Origin: Paulinella micropora
Lineage: Eukaryota > Cercozoa > Imbricatea > Euglyphida
NCBI GenBank assembly: GCA_009731375.1
Contig: BJOX01000356.1
Location: 54,505 to 118,504 of the forward strand
DNA length: 64,000 nt
Direction of reading: 5' to 3'
This document shows positions 44,950 to 55,236 of this stretch, piece after piece (position 1 is the stretch's first letter; the number at the start of each line of letters is the position of its first letter). The position numbers and the translations under genes were made by a program. The notes below the pieces were generated by a model. That model did no database searches. It was not told the origin of the DNA and saw only the letters and a list, made by a program, of their open reading frames with translations.

Positions 44950-47900
44950 CTAAATCAAACCTATTTCATTGCCAACACCTAAGATTGGGTATCCCATTTC
45001 AAAAGTAAAGCATTCAACATTACAATTTCCATTTGTTGCTTTTTTTTTGGGCGGTTCTTCTTCAGAGGAGGAGCCTTCATCGTCCGATTCAGATGAAGAG
45101 CTCGATTCGGAGCTGGAAGTTTGAGAGATCTGAGAAATGTTTTTCTTGACAGCACTGATCCTGCGCTGGTTTCTTGAGCGCGCGTGCTCAACAGCCTGAA
45201 CGATGTCTAGACCTGGAAGATTCAGGAGCCTAACGTCTTTCGTGATGAGTCTCACCACGGTGTCCCTTATTTTTTTGGTGTCTTTTGTCAGTATGTCGAC
45301 CTCTTTTCCCCAGTGAACGATCAGTGGCGGGTTAAATTTACGACCTTGTACCAAGTTGGACCCATCCGCGGCGCAAAGGAAAAAGTTTTCGTCTGGCGTG
45401 ATCTTGAATCGGACCTCAAGATTGGGATCCTTACCTTGTCTGCGCAACCTCTCCATGGCCTGCTGACCTTTTGCGGTGAGCTTTTTTTCTTTCTCAACGT
45501 ACCTGCCCAAGAAGACGTCTTCCTCCTGCCCAAACCATCGCACCCTCATCCAGGTAGCATGCTTGTGCCGATCCTTGAAGATGTTAACGACCTTGAACAG
45601 ACAAACTGGCTGCTGTGCCGCTTCGCCTCCTTGGCCATACTCCACTCTTGCCAACACCATGTCGTGGGGCTGCAAGTAGCTCTTGCGTTTCTTGACCAGA
45701 CTGCTTTTCAAATCGTCCTTCTTTTTCTCCTTGCCTTGTGTAGGTCGACCAGCGTCTGGAAAGGGAAGCTCGAAACGATCCAGCTCCTCGATATTTCCTT
45801 CGTGTGCGTTTTCCGCATTAAGCAGGTGAAAAACACCGCCAGGGCGAACATCCCTCGTGTCGACTGCCTGTGAAGGTCGAGAATTTTGAGGGCGACCACG
45901 TTCGATGAAAAGATCCGTTTCGCGTCCTTCATTATCGTTGCCAACCGGCTGCCTCAATCTGGAAGTCTGAGCATTATTTGCAGTTGTTGATTGCCGCTCG
46001 GTTTGCACCACAGTACCGGAGCCGAATCCTCCAGAAAAAGAATTTTCTGTCTGCGCTTGGTGCTGAACATTGTCAGGGCGAGGTTGCTGCTCTACATCTT
46101 CCCCAGATCCGACGTCCATGGCTTCAGGTTCTTGCGCAGATTCCTCCTGCTCAGGCTAAAAAGCAGATAAGGAACAGCATTTAGATTCAAAGTTTGTTTC
46201 ACAAGTTTCAAATGTCGGAGTAGACCCTACTCCGACTTTTTTTTGTGTTATTGTTTCGATATCAAGTTACACAGCAAAAGTAGTATGCAAAAACAGCAAA
46301 GAACAAAACATAGCAAACTGAACAGCATGGCTTGACCTCTTGTTTTCCTTCAGGGTCGTTGTCCCCAAGCAGTTGTTTGTAAAACACCCACGCGTCTTCA
46401 CCGGTGGTTTCCTCGTCCAGGATTAGGTTGCGCGTGCAGACTCCATCTCCGTGCAGCAGATGTCTTTGGATTGCGTGTATTGCGTTTGTTTTCTTGGCGC
46501 GATTGATTTTATTTTCTTCATCAGAAAGTTTTTTACTGATGACAATGTCTCGTTGCGCCGATGCCCGCTCCAAGCACTCTTGACAGTCCTCCAACTGTTG
46601 CTTTAACTCTTTCGCACGAAACTTTCGCCAGTGGCGCAGCGTGTTTTCGGTCGGCTCACGACGCCAACCTCTTCGTGTTCCAGGCCTTTCCTGCCAATGC
46701 TCTGCAGTGGAAGTGTCGGAATCAAAATCCTCCTCTTGCAATTCACTCTCGTTCTGTTTGAGATGTCTGGCAAGGCTGGAGATGACATTGTCAAGCTCCG
46801 TTATGGAAAACAGGGAAATGGCTGGAACAACGTAGAGTTGTCTGGGCAGCACGAGCTGAATGTTTTCTTGGGACGGTATCCAACATTCCATGCGCATCCA
46901 TTCCTTGGTATGTAGGCGCACCTGCCCTCGTTCATCGACACAGGTAACATCAAACAAGAACCCGTGGATATCGCGAGATCCATGAAAAATCGTTTTGTTG
47001 AAACGATCTCCCACTTCGTAGAAGCGTTTGAAGTTGACAATCCAGTTGCGCTTGAGCACAACAGCGTGGATGCAATCTCCAGGCAGAGCTCTCCGACAAG
47101 CTGCCGCCAGTTCAGGAAAAGTGTGCACAGGATTTCTTGCCAGATATCTGGAGATCCAAGAAAACTGCTGGTCGACGTCGGCGTGGGTATGGCCCGCGGC
47201 CAGAAAGCTGATTTCTACCTGCTTGAAAACCTCTGCTTGGACAAGAGAAGCCGCCCACACGAAAAAAACGTGCGTTTTGTTGTCTGAGTTGGTGTTGTCC
47301 ATCTGGATGAAGAGGTATGGTGCAACTCGACCGTTCGTTTTCTTCAGGAAACGAAAGGAGTCCATCAAGCAAGTGATAGAAGTGTCGGCAGTGTGAGGTA
47401 CATCTGCGGGTGCAACATAGAAGCAGGATCCCACCCGTGAACTAGCACACAGATTACTCGTGCTTGGGTAGTCTGGGCCTGTTGTTCGCGGTCCCTCTTT
47501 CCGTTGGCAAATGGAACGGCAGTTTTCGCTTGGTCCATACCATCGATCGACATGCTGGCATAATCCAGTGATGGGTTGCTTTCTTGACGTGGTCTGCGTA
47601 GACCTGCCTGTCTTGACGAATCTCTTGGAAATTTTCAGACCTGCGCCGACGAACCTCGAGAATCTCTTCTTTGGTTTGTGCTGCCAAAAGAAGATCCAAG
47701 GATTCTTTGCAAAAACCACATTTTCCGATGGGAGCATGCTTCTTGATGCGGAGATTCCAGAACTGCGATGGTTTGTGCTTGGCTCCTTTCCAAACCTTTC
47801 GGAACATGGATTCACTCTTCTTCCAGTCCACCCACGGATACTCGATTTCTCCCTGATGGATTGCACACCTCCAGTACTCTCTCTTGCTCTGGTACGGTAA

Positions 47901-49243
47901 GTACGTAAACTTAGACGCAGGGTCCTGCTCTCCAATTTCCTTCTCAAAATGCACAAAAAATGCGAGAAATGCGAGATTGTGTAAACGGTTTGGAGCAATC
48001 ACAGTGAGCATACATCGGAGTAGACTCTACTCCGACATTTTTTTTGTGATGAATTATTTCTCGAACAATGAACTTCATGATTACACACATTTATAAAATT
48101 TGTATAACAAAAAACAAAAAAAATGATTTTCCGGCTAACTGACCTTGGCATCTTGAAAGTATTTAATGAAGAAGCCTTCCTTCAAGCCGTCTCGAACACC
48201 TGCAATATCCGCCCGAAGAAGTCTTCGTTGGTTCGGGTTAGCGAGATGGATACCCCAATACACATTCCATCGATGATGGGTTAAACCATAGATTCGACGG
48301 ACGCAAGCTCTGCAAAACTGGAACTGGCAGACGAGTGCAGTTGTCAAGCCTCCTTGTACCTTGATGTTTCTATTACTGCGCATGAGTTCCAAAATAACTT
48401 CACTCTGCTGTACACTTCGCAATTTGCAGAACCGAAGCCTTTTCATGGCAAGACGATTGATCAATTCAGGAGTTTGATCTTCTTCCGAAACGAGGCAGCA
48501 TTGCTTGATGCGATCAAGATCAACGTCCCATGAATCAGCAAGGGCGGCCTTGGGATATCTGCACAAATTATATTCATATTTTCAATGGAAAAATTAAAAA
48601 AATGTCATTTCAAATACTCATCTCAAAAAAAGTCGGAGTAGACCCTACTCCGAGAAAATAAAATACTTTAAGTACAAGAGTAAACGAAGCTCATAGTGAA
48701 ATAATAAGGATCACGCATCAGAAAAAAAAATTGGAATAGACCCTACTCAGAGAAAAGAAAAAACAGCACAATATGGAGAAGACATTTCTGACACGTCCAT
48801 AAGGATACTTTTTACCTTCGCAATCGACGCGATTTTTTCTCTTCTAGATCACGATGGGGATCATTGGCGGGCTGCTCGTCTTCAAGTCCACCATCTCGAA
48901 GCACAGCTGGTTCTTGAAAAGAATCAGCCAGAACAGTTTTTGCTAAAGTTGCAAAATCAAGCTCATGTTCTGTTTCTACGTCGTCGACGTGGCTGCAGGA
49001 ATGCAAATGCATGTGTTTTCCGATATCTTGCGGTGCAAGGATCTCTCCATCCTTTTTTGGTGAGTCCGAAAACATGGATATCGAAGAGAAAGACGGGCTG
49101 CTGGAACTAGACGTGGAAGGAACACTACTGATTGACAAGCTGTGCCCTCTTGCTAGCGCCCGGCCCGCAGAAGAAGACGCGATGCTTGCTGTAGATGAGC
49201 TATTTCCAGGCGCCGATGAAACATCGCGATTTTGAGGGTGCAT
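44950..49243 (-). CDS. DUF7869-type protein, four exons, two frameshifts
   Basis: Exons 49243-48816, 48558-48144, 47942-46337 and 46155-44950 join in phase at GT-AG introns. Exon 1 is Ser-rich. Exon 2 has the VQGG...VC.FQFCRACVRRIYGL motif that typically precedes this domain. Exon 3 contains a CGFC pair, DYASMSIDGMDQ, then IQMDNTNSDNK and AAGHTHADVDQQFSWISR (about 47160-47300), the D-N-K and HTH-D-DQ signature. Exon 4 has a VLARVEYGQ...MRVRWFGQEED tract reminiscent of chromatin-reader folds and a Ser/Glu/Lys tail, ending in TAG. Exon 3 needs one-base shifts near 47575 and 47430. These proteins have no established function; their scattered multicopy occurrence suggests a transposon origin (inference). 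Confidence 0.7.
46214..46236 (-). repeat. Palindrome copy 3, intron 3 of DUF7869-type gene
   Basis: Perfect 23-nt palindrome inside the 46156-46336 intron, with the A-tract and CAC on its 5' side in the gene's direction. Confidence 0.9.
48014..48036 (-). repeat. Palindrome copy 4, intron 2 of DUF7869-type gene
   Basis: Near-perfect copy with AGT in place of GGT in the loop (gene strand), inside the 47943-48143 intron. Confidence 0.9.
48632..48653 (-). repeat. Palindrome copy 5, intron 1 of DUF7869-type gene
   Basis: Nearly perfect copy inside the 48559-48815 intron. Here the A/T tract lies on the opposite side from copies 3 and 4, yet the GGT loop keeps the gene orientation. Confidence 0.9.
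48731..48752 (-). repeat. Palindrome copy 6, intron 1 of DUF7869-type gene
   Basis: Diverged second copy in the same intron (gene strand GAGTAGGGTCTATTCC). Confidence 0.8.
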
Positions 49244-49320
49244 GGAAAAGTCGAAAAGGTGTCAAATTGGAAAAAAAAATCCAAAAAAATGCTTTTTCCC
49301 GATCTCACAGACAAAAAAAA

Positions 49321-49341
49321 TCGAATGGAGTCTACTCGGTC
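49321..49341 (+). repeat. Palindrome copy 7, diverged
   Basis: Upstream of the first exon of the DUF7869-type gene. The right half (GTCTACTCGG) is kept and the left half has decayed. It is preceded by CACAGAC and A8. Confidence 0.6.
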
Positions 49342-49782
49342 GTTTTCAGCATTTTGGTGTTTGTAGGAAAACCAATTTATGACGATGACAAGAAAAGCAT
49401 CCTTTTTTTGAAAATTTGATTTTTTTTAAGGGAATTTCAAATCAAATTTTCAATTTAAAGCTTGCCACGTTCCTTTTGCTCAAATGCGGCAAAGGAGAAA
49501 TAAGTGTAGGAAAAATTGGTACTGAACGGTGCTCATGGCTGAAAAAAATATCCGGCAGAGAAAAACGGAAAGCAAAAAATGGTCCAATTTATCATTGCGC
49601 CATTTAAAACGTTCAGGCCTAAATTTTTTGGCACGCTCCGATTTTAACAGGTCGCGCGTCCCTTGGGTCATGTGATTCCTCAGATCTCGACTTGGGATCA
49701 AAGTCGAAAGTGCCTACTGAGCCGGGTACAGACCCTGCTCTTGACTGGCTCGCCACCGAACACCATTATTTTTCGGTATCAG

Positions 49783-50410
49783 GTGCAATTGCTTGAAGAC
49801 GCAGGTGGTAAAACACCTGCTACTAAGGAGACCAAGACGAGACCACCTCCTTCCAACAGAGCAGTCGGAGCGGGCCGTTCGCGTACGAACGCGGTAAATT
49901 TTTTAACCTCGATTTCTTATCACAAAAAAAGTCGGAGTAGGGTCTACTCCTATGTTTTTTGATTTCTGTTTGTTCATAGGCAAACGAGTACAGCGTTCCA
50001 TGCACAAAAGCCGAGATGACGATTGCTGTGCTTCCTCCGCAACCTCGCAGGGGCAGGGGAGGAGCTCCTGAAATGAGGTGCCACCCGTGGAACATCAAAC
50101 CCTTGGAACAGGGTGCAGGGCAGGTCCAGTTGGACCCTGAAAAAGACATCGAGAAGATTCTTTTCGATCCAACTGAATTGGAGACCAAGATTTTTTGCAA
50201 CAATGGCAAGCGGTACGTCATGTCTGTAATTTTGTATCAATCACATTCTTGGAAATTTACTGTTTCAGCAAATTGTTTTTTGTGTGTTGTTTTTGAGATT
50301 TTTTTTGGTTTGTGATAACTAGGTACTCCGTCCTGAGCTCAGATTTCATTCCTCCAACTCAAGGTTGGAGATCTTTACTTGTTCATGGTGTTCAGGAAGA
50401 GTGGCCCAAG
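49783..50410 (+). CDS. Three-exon gene fragment, unknown function
   Basis: Exons 49783-49893, 49980-50212 and 50323-50410 splice in phase (introns of 86 and 110 nt, GT-AG) to 144 codons. The middle exon has a Pro/Arg/Gly-rich start, then an Asp/Glu-rich segment (LDPEKDIEKILFDPTELE). The last exon ends at a GTACTT donor, and the next intron runs into the 3' edge of gypsy element 2, so the gene is interrupted there. The 5' end is uncertain. I recognise no family. It is divergent to the DUF7869-type gene and shares its intronic palindrome, which hints that both belong to one unit. Confidence 0.5.
49931..49953 (+). repeat. Palindrome copy 8, intron of divergent gene
   Basis: GTCGGAGTAG-GGT-CTACTCC preceded by CAC A7, inside the 86-nt intron 49894-49979. 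The GGT loop is in the direction of that gene's transcription. Confidence 0.9.
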
Positions 50411-50443
50411 GTACTTTTCAGCCTCTTTTTTTACAAAAAACCG

Positions 50444-51256
50444 TTACTTTTCCCATACAGCGTCGTTGGGCCATTCGCCATACGGGTCGCCTTTGAGGCA
50501 GAAGTCCCGTAGCGGTCTGACAAATTCCTGAAAGTTAGGTATACATTCGGAATACACTTGGGCCATACAAAGGAAGGAGTGAAGCGCAGTGCGTGTGTTC
50601 GGGCGCGGAAGGGAACGAATGGCGTCCCGCTTCTCCTGCTTTAGCACTATTTTGCCCCCCTTTACCCTGTACCCTAGATAATCGATGTGGTCGTGTGCAA
50701 AGGAGCACTTCTCTAGGTTCAGCCTCAGGCCGAAGGCCTCCAAGCGTCGTAACACGTCTGACACGTGTGCCAGGTGTTCCGCCTCCGTATTGGAGTATAT
50801 GACGATGTTGTCAATATAACAGAAGCTATACTGGTTCGTGTGGCCATAGGTCTCTATGAATTTGTCGTCCCCATATTTCGGGTCCGATAGAGCCTGGTTC
50901 ATACAGTCCTGGAAGATTGCCGGGGCTGTTTTCAGTCCCATCGGGAGGACTGTCCATTGGTACAGTCTCCCTCCGACAGCGAAGGCAGTTAATGGACGGC
51001 TTGCCGCTTCAAGCGGTATGTGCCAGAAGCCGTTCTTTAGGTCAAGCTTGGTGAAATATTTGGCCTGCCGAAGCTTGTTAAGACCATCTCGCATCCGAGG
51101 GATAGGGGCATCTACGCTCTTGATAATCTTGTTAAGCCTGGTATAGTTGATACAGAAACGTTGTTTGCCGTCCGGCTTCGGAGCCAGCCTGACCGGTGAT
51201 CGAAATTCCGACCACGACGGCTCGATCAGTCGTTTGGCTAACATGTTCTGGACCAT
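50444..51256 (-). pseudogene. Reverse transcriptase of gypsy element 2
   Basis: Motifs CINYTRLNK, KLDLKNGFWHIP and VLPMGLKTAPAIFQ are followed by an active-site box FCYIDNIVIYS, where the second catalytic Asp is Asn (codon AAC). YLGYRVKGGKI and the start of the connection domain follow, then the homology ends at about 50447. Loss of the second Asp should abolish polymerisation. Confidence 0.85.
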
Positions 51257-51260
51257 CTCC

Positions 51261-53060
51261 TCACAGATCTGTTCCTCCTTGTAACTGAGGCGTGATCCTT
51301 TGAGGCGGGGGTCCGACCTGTCGTTCTATCCTGGCAGCGGTGTGGGTCACGCCACCGGCGACAAGTGGGCCGAACAACGTTTTGTTTTTCATAAAATGGG
51401 CCTTCAGGTCCCTGACAAAGTCTGGCGATCCCTGCTGTCGCGCTATGACCTCGTGAATGATGCCTTCAACGGGTTTTTGGTCCCGTGGGTCATCTGGGTA
51501 CTCAAGTATGGAGTCCGGGTCTTCAACCTCATCCTTCGCGTCCCGGTCCGGGTATCGCGTGGACGTCTGTGTGTCCCAGGAGGCGAACTCCTGCAGTTCG
51601 GTGATCATCTCGGCGTATTGTTTCGCCGCGGATTTATGATAGAATCCGGGGAAGATTTAGAATGCCTGTTCCCGTATATCATCGACCTTCCTGGTCATGA
51701 GTTTAGTACGGTAAGCTAATCCGTCCTGTACGGACCCCAAGCGAAAAGCAATGAGGGGTTTGGACTGTCGACTAGGTATCGGGATAGGATCGTCAATAAC
51801 CCGATCCAAAACATCTCTCCACCACATGACGGTGGGATGAATTGGAAAGATGATCGTAATGTCTTCACCCCGATCCAGGCGATCGGCCAGTATTTTTGGT
51901 ACTGCGGTCAAACTGTCCGGTTGTATCGGGTCTGCGCCTTGGTACCACTTTTTCAGCTTAAGCATGACGTCGTCATCCTCCGTCAGCCGCTTAGCCGCGT
52001 GATATACCAGGCTTGTCTTGACCCGTACATATTGGTGTACCCCCTTGTTCAGTTGACCCGGCCGGTCAAAGCCATGCCAAGAGTCTTCCTGACGCTTTAG
52101 GAGCAATATTTGTGCGTCCCTCTTGGCTGCGAGCTCTTCGAAATCCGCCCATGGGTCAGTCGGCTTTTCCTCCGACTCTGAGATGTACACATTGGCGTAC
52201 ACCCAGGCTGTACCCTTTGGGGAAGAACGAGGCTGCACAGTGAGGTGCCCGTCGTACGGTATTGGAGGGGCCGGTGGTATCAGTGTGACCTGAGCCCTAC
52301 CGCCATATGGATGTTTCCGTGGGAGGTCCGCTTCCGGGTTTAGGATCGGAAACTCAGACTCATGTCGTCCACGACCATATTTAGTAATGTCCTGGCCCAA
52401 TATGAGCTGTGCATCCATCATCTTGAGGTCGGGTTTACCCAAGACGATGGTGCCTGGGAAGTCCAGGACTACCAGAACATGTATGGTGTAAGACATCCCG
52501 GAAGGGAATTCAACTGTCAACGGCACGCGTCCGATAATTGCGCTCCGTTCGTTGTTGGCACCCCGGATATATCTGAGTGGGCCTGTCTTAGTAAAGTGGA
52601 ACAAGCTCCCAAATCTGTCTACAAAACTCTTGCCCGCAAATGTGATTTGGGCCATACTATCATTTCCGGTATCAAGGTGACTATTGAGTTCCTTCCAGTA
52701 TAGCCTGGTGTAACTCATGTCCCGAGCTTCCGCTGCTGGAAGGTTGACCGGCTCGACGTGGGTTGACAAGATCTGTTGTGACTCTGCCTCGGCAAACTGT
52801 CGCGCTTGTGACCGCGCCGATGCACTGAGTTGGTCAGAGTCGAACAGAGGAGTGAGCCCCATTTCGCGTATGACCGCCGGGGTGATGGCTTTATCACCAC
52901 CTGTGGCTGGTAGGACCATAGTGGTTGCCACTTGGAAAGGAGACGGGGTGTAATCGATCGGCGCCGGTTGGGCGGCCCTGTCATCGTTACGTGGTATGCC
53001 TGGGTGGTTGAAGGCCGATCTGATGACAGTGCCTCTCGTCAATCTAGTACGCCGGCCCAA
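51261..53060 (-). pseudogene. Protease region of gypsy element 2 pol
   Basis: The frame runs from the gag overlap to a TAA at 51657-51659 and continues in the same frame to 51261. A retropepsin-like active site, HLDTGNDSMAQI, lies near residue 130, with the flap-side hydrophobic block IHVLVVLDFPGTIVLGKPDLK after it. The single in-frame TAA sits where element 1 has coding sequence (…QAFTCFDGFY). The frame shifts to that of RT near 51300 beside a CCCCC run. No ATG is found at the overlap, so expression would need frameshifting, splicing or re-initiation. Confidence 0.7.
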
Positions 53061-55236
53061 TAGGGATGGCCGGGTGGAATGACCGCAGGCTTGCCCCTGT
53101 ATATATTTTACTTACCTTGTTCACAAAAAAGCGCGGGTTGCCCGCGAACCACCTCCAACATGCGGTCTTCAGGTCTGGCTCTCTCTGTCTCTTCCAACCG
53201 GCAACTCTGTTTGTGTACGTGGCTTGTGCGCCAACAGGTACACCGCCTGCCTGTGTCGTATGTGCCTCCGTGAGCGAGTCCATGTTTGAGCATGCACTCA
53301 TCACTTCTTGAAACAGTGCTGACGGAGCAACGCTTTGAACCGTATTTTCGAACACGTGTGTCTCGAGGAAGTTCTTGGACTTCACTGAGCTAAACGTCGA
53401 GCATTGTTGTATGAGCTGAGTAAGCTTACTCGGGTTAACTGTGTGTAACGCCGAAAAGAAATAGAGGATGATCGACTTGCGGCCATAGAATAGCCCATAG
53501 GAGGAAACTACCTCCGTAAGGGTCGCCGCCAAGCCAACAGCACTCCTCAAACTCATCGCCACTGTCTCAAAGATTTCAAATCCTATGAGAGTACCAGTGC
53601 AGAGATGCTGGTATCCATGAGATTGAAAATATGAAATGAGTGTGGCCACCGCCAGTTCACACTGAGCGTCTAGGCCTGTTGCATTGTTTCTCTTAATCTC
53701 CTCCTTCTTTCTCAAAAACTTGTACTGTGTCAGATCAAATCCCTCCGAGACTAGAGATTGGTCAAAAACAGTAACAAGGGCCTCGTATTCCTGCGTTTCG
53801 TCGCAAGGAAAAGCCTTCATGCAGGCATTGATCTCTTTGAGCTTGCTCAAAAGCGAAGCATCAGAGTCTTTGTCTGAGCTCGTCTTGGCATATAGCATGA
53901 GACTTGCCACTCCTCCTTTCTTCCCCTTGAAGGCATTTATGATGTTCTGTCTGTCCTTCTTCTCCGTGTTTGTGACCACCACCGTAGTTGAGCCCGAGGG
54001 TGCAGGGGCTGGTGGGGCAGGAGCTGGTGGGGTCAAATATGTCGGAGGGTGTGTCTTTGCACCACTCACTTTTGCTTTCATTCTTTCCAGTCTCATCGTC
54101 TTCTCGAACTCCTCATTCTCTTTCGCCTTCTTCTTCTCAGATATCACCAGCTTTTGAGCATGAGTGATAAAGGCCACCAATTCAGAAGCAGATCTGAGAA
54201 AATTATATTTCTCCACATATTGGTCAACACCTGCTTTGTTGGCGACCGGTGGTGCGTTACTAAGTGATTTAAGGACAGAGTGATCCTTGGTAGGAATCCA
54301 TCTCTTCCATGCCTCCTTGTGCAGTAACGCACCCATCAACAGTCTGATCTTGGTCAGAACTCTGTCGGTCTTCTCTAACTCATCAATCACAGGATGAGTT
54401 TCTCCTGCTGCCTTAATGCTTTTTTCCATCTCTGCCTTCCCCTCCTCCAAGGCCTTTATTTCCATTGTAAAAAAATGAAATATACCACTCGAGTTTTTCG
54501 AACCCAGATTGGTCTTCATTTTTGTTACATCGACTGCCTCCTGACCAGTCGCGAGGAATCTGGCCGTTGCTCTTGGGTTTGTGTACTGGAGGTAACCCTC
54601 ACATCGTGGGCCGTATGTACGTTCCCAAATCAGGGTTTGAGTGTACACCCCAAAGATAGCATCGAGTAATTCAAGGTGGGTGTGTGTGTCCCCAAACTTG
54701 ATATGCTGTATCTTCTTTCTCTCTTCTGGATCAGAGACCAGTTTGCCGAGGAGCTGTGCTGTGTTTGATAATAGGATATAGACATCCTTTTTAGCACGAC
54801 TTTTCTCTCTTCTTTGATCCTGAGGGATCCACACATAGGTATCCTTCTCTACCCCCATCTTGTTATCAAACTCTTCTTTAGTGAGGTCATAGTGGTCTTG
54901 CACCCACTGTTGTTCCTCCACTGTGATCTCCTCTCCATCACTATGAATCAAGTCTATCATTTTTCGTCCTCCCCCTCCCGTGTAGGCAGGTGGTAAGGGA
55001 TTACCATATGCTCCTCCTCCTCCCGTCTGTTCTTGTTCAAATCCTCCTTCATCTTCGTCTCCTCCATATCTTCCTTCATCATCCCAGCCCTCTTCTACTC
55101 CTCCTCCTACTCCTTCATCTCCTCCTCCTCCTCCTCCTTCATTCAGTCCTCTTCCTCCTCCTCCTCCTGCTTCTTCTTCTTCTCTTCTTTGTTCTGCCTC
55201 CGAGAATTCACTCACTTCGGCGGTCTCTGTCGACAT
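53044..55236 (-). CDS. Gag of gypsy element 2
   Basis: An intact 730-codon frame from an ATG. The N-terminus (about residues 15-85) is Glu- and Gly-rich with Gly repeats. The middle is helical and charged, and a Pro/Ala-rich spacer (PAPAPPAPAPSG) lies at about 415-430. The C-terminal half is a long helical region with no zinc knuckle of the usual CCHC form. The assignment as Gag rests on its place directly before a protease/RT frame, which it overlaps by about 60 bp in the +1 frame. The last codons contain an intron-like GTAAGT...ACAG stretch, discussed separately. Confidence 0.75.
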   Translation of the reverse strand: MSTETAEVSEFSEAEQRREEEEAGGGGGRGLNEGGGGGGDEGVGGGVEEGWDDEGRYGGDEDEGGFEQEQTGGGGAYGNPLPPAYTGGGGRKMIDLIHSDGEEITVEEQQWVQDHYDLTKEEFDNKMGVEKDTYVWIPQDQRREKSRAKKDVYILLSNTAQLLGKLVSDPEERKKIQHIKFGDTHTHLELLDAIFGVYTQTLIWERTYGPRCEGYLQYTNPRATARFLATGQEAVDVTKMKTNLGSKNSSGIFHFFTMEIKALEEGKAEMEKSIKAAGETHPVIDELEKTDRVLTKIRLLMGALLHKEAWKRWIPTKDHSVLKSLSNAPPVANKAGVDQYVEKYNFLRSASELVAFITHAQKLVISEKKKAKENEEFEKTMRLERMKAKVSGAKTHPPTYLTPPAPAPPAPAPSGSTTVVVTNTEKKDRQNIINAFKGKKGGVASLMLYAKTSSDKDSDASLLSKLKEINACMKAFPCDETQEYEALVTVFDQSLVSEGFDLTQYKFLRKKEEIKRNNATGLDAQCELAVATLISYFQSHGYQHLCTGTLIGFEIFETVAMSLRSAVGLAATLTEVVSSYGLFYGRKSIILYFFSALHTVNPSKLTQLIQQCSTFSSVKSKNFLETHVFENTVQSVAPSALFQEVMSACSNMDSLTEAHTTQAGGVPVGAQATYTNRVAGWKRQREPDLKTACWRWFAGNPRFFVNKVSKIYTGASLRSFHPAIPIGPAY

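Larger units (their letters stand above)
50444..55236 (-). mobile_element. Ty3/gypsy-type retroelement 2, 3'-truncated
   Basis: Gag, protease and reverse transcriptase are present on the minus strand. The sequence stops shortly after the RT connection, so RNase H and anything downstream are missing. It is related to element 1: both have an unusual extra segment just before the YIDD box and a similar protease-to-RT spacing. Stops and shifts in pol and a YIDN active site mark it as inactive. Confidence 0.85.
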
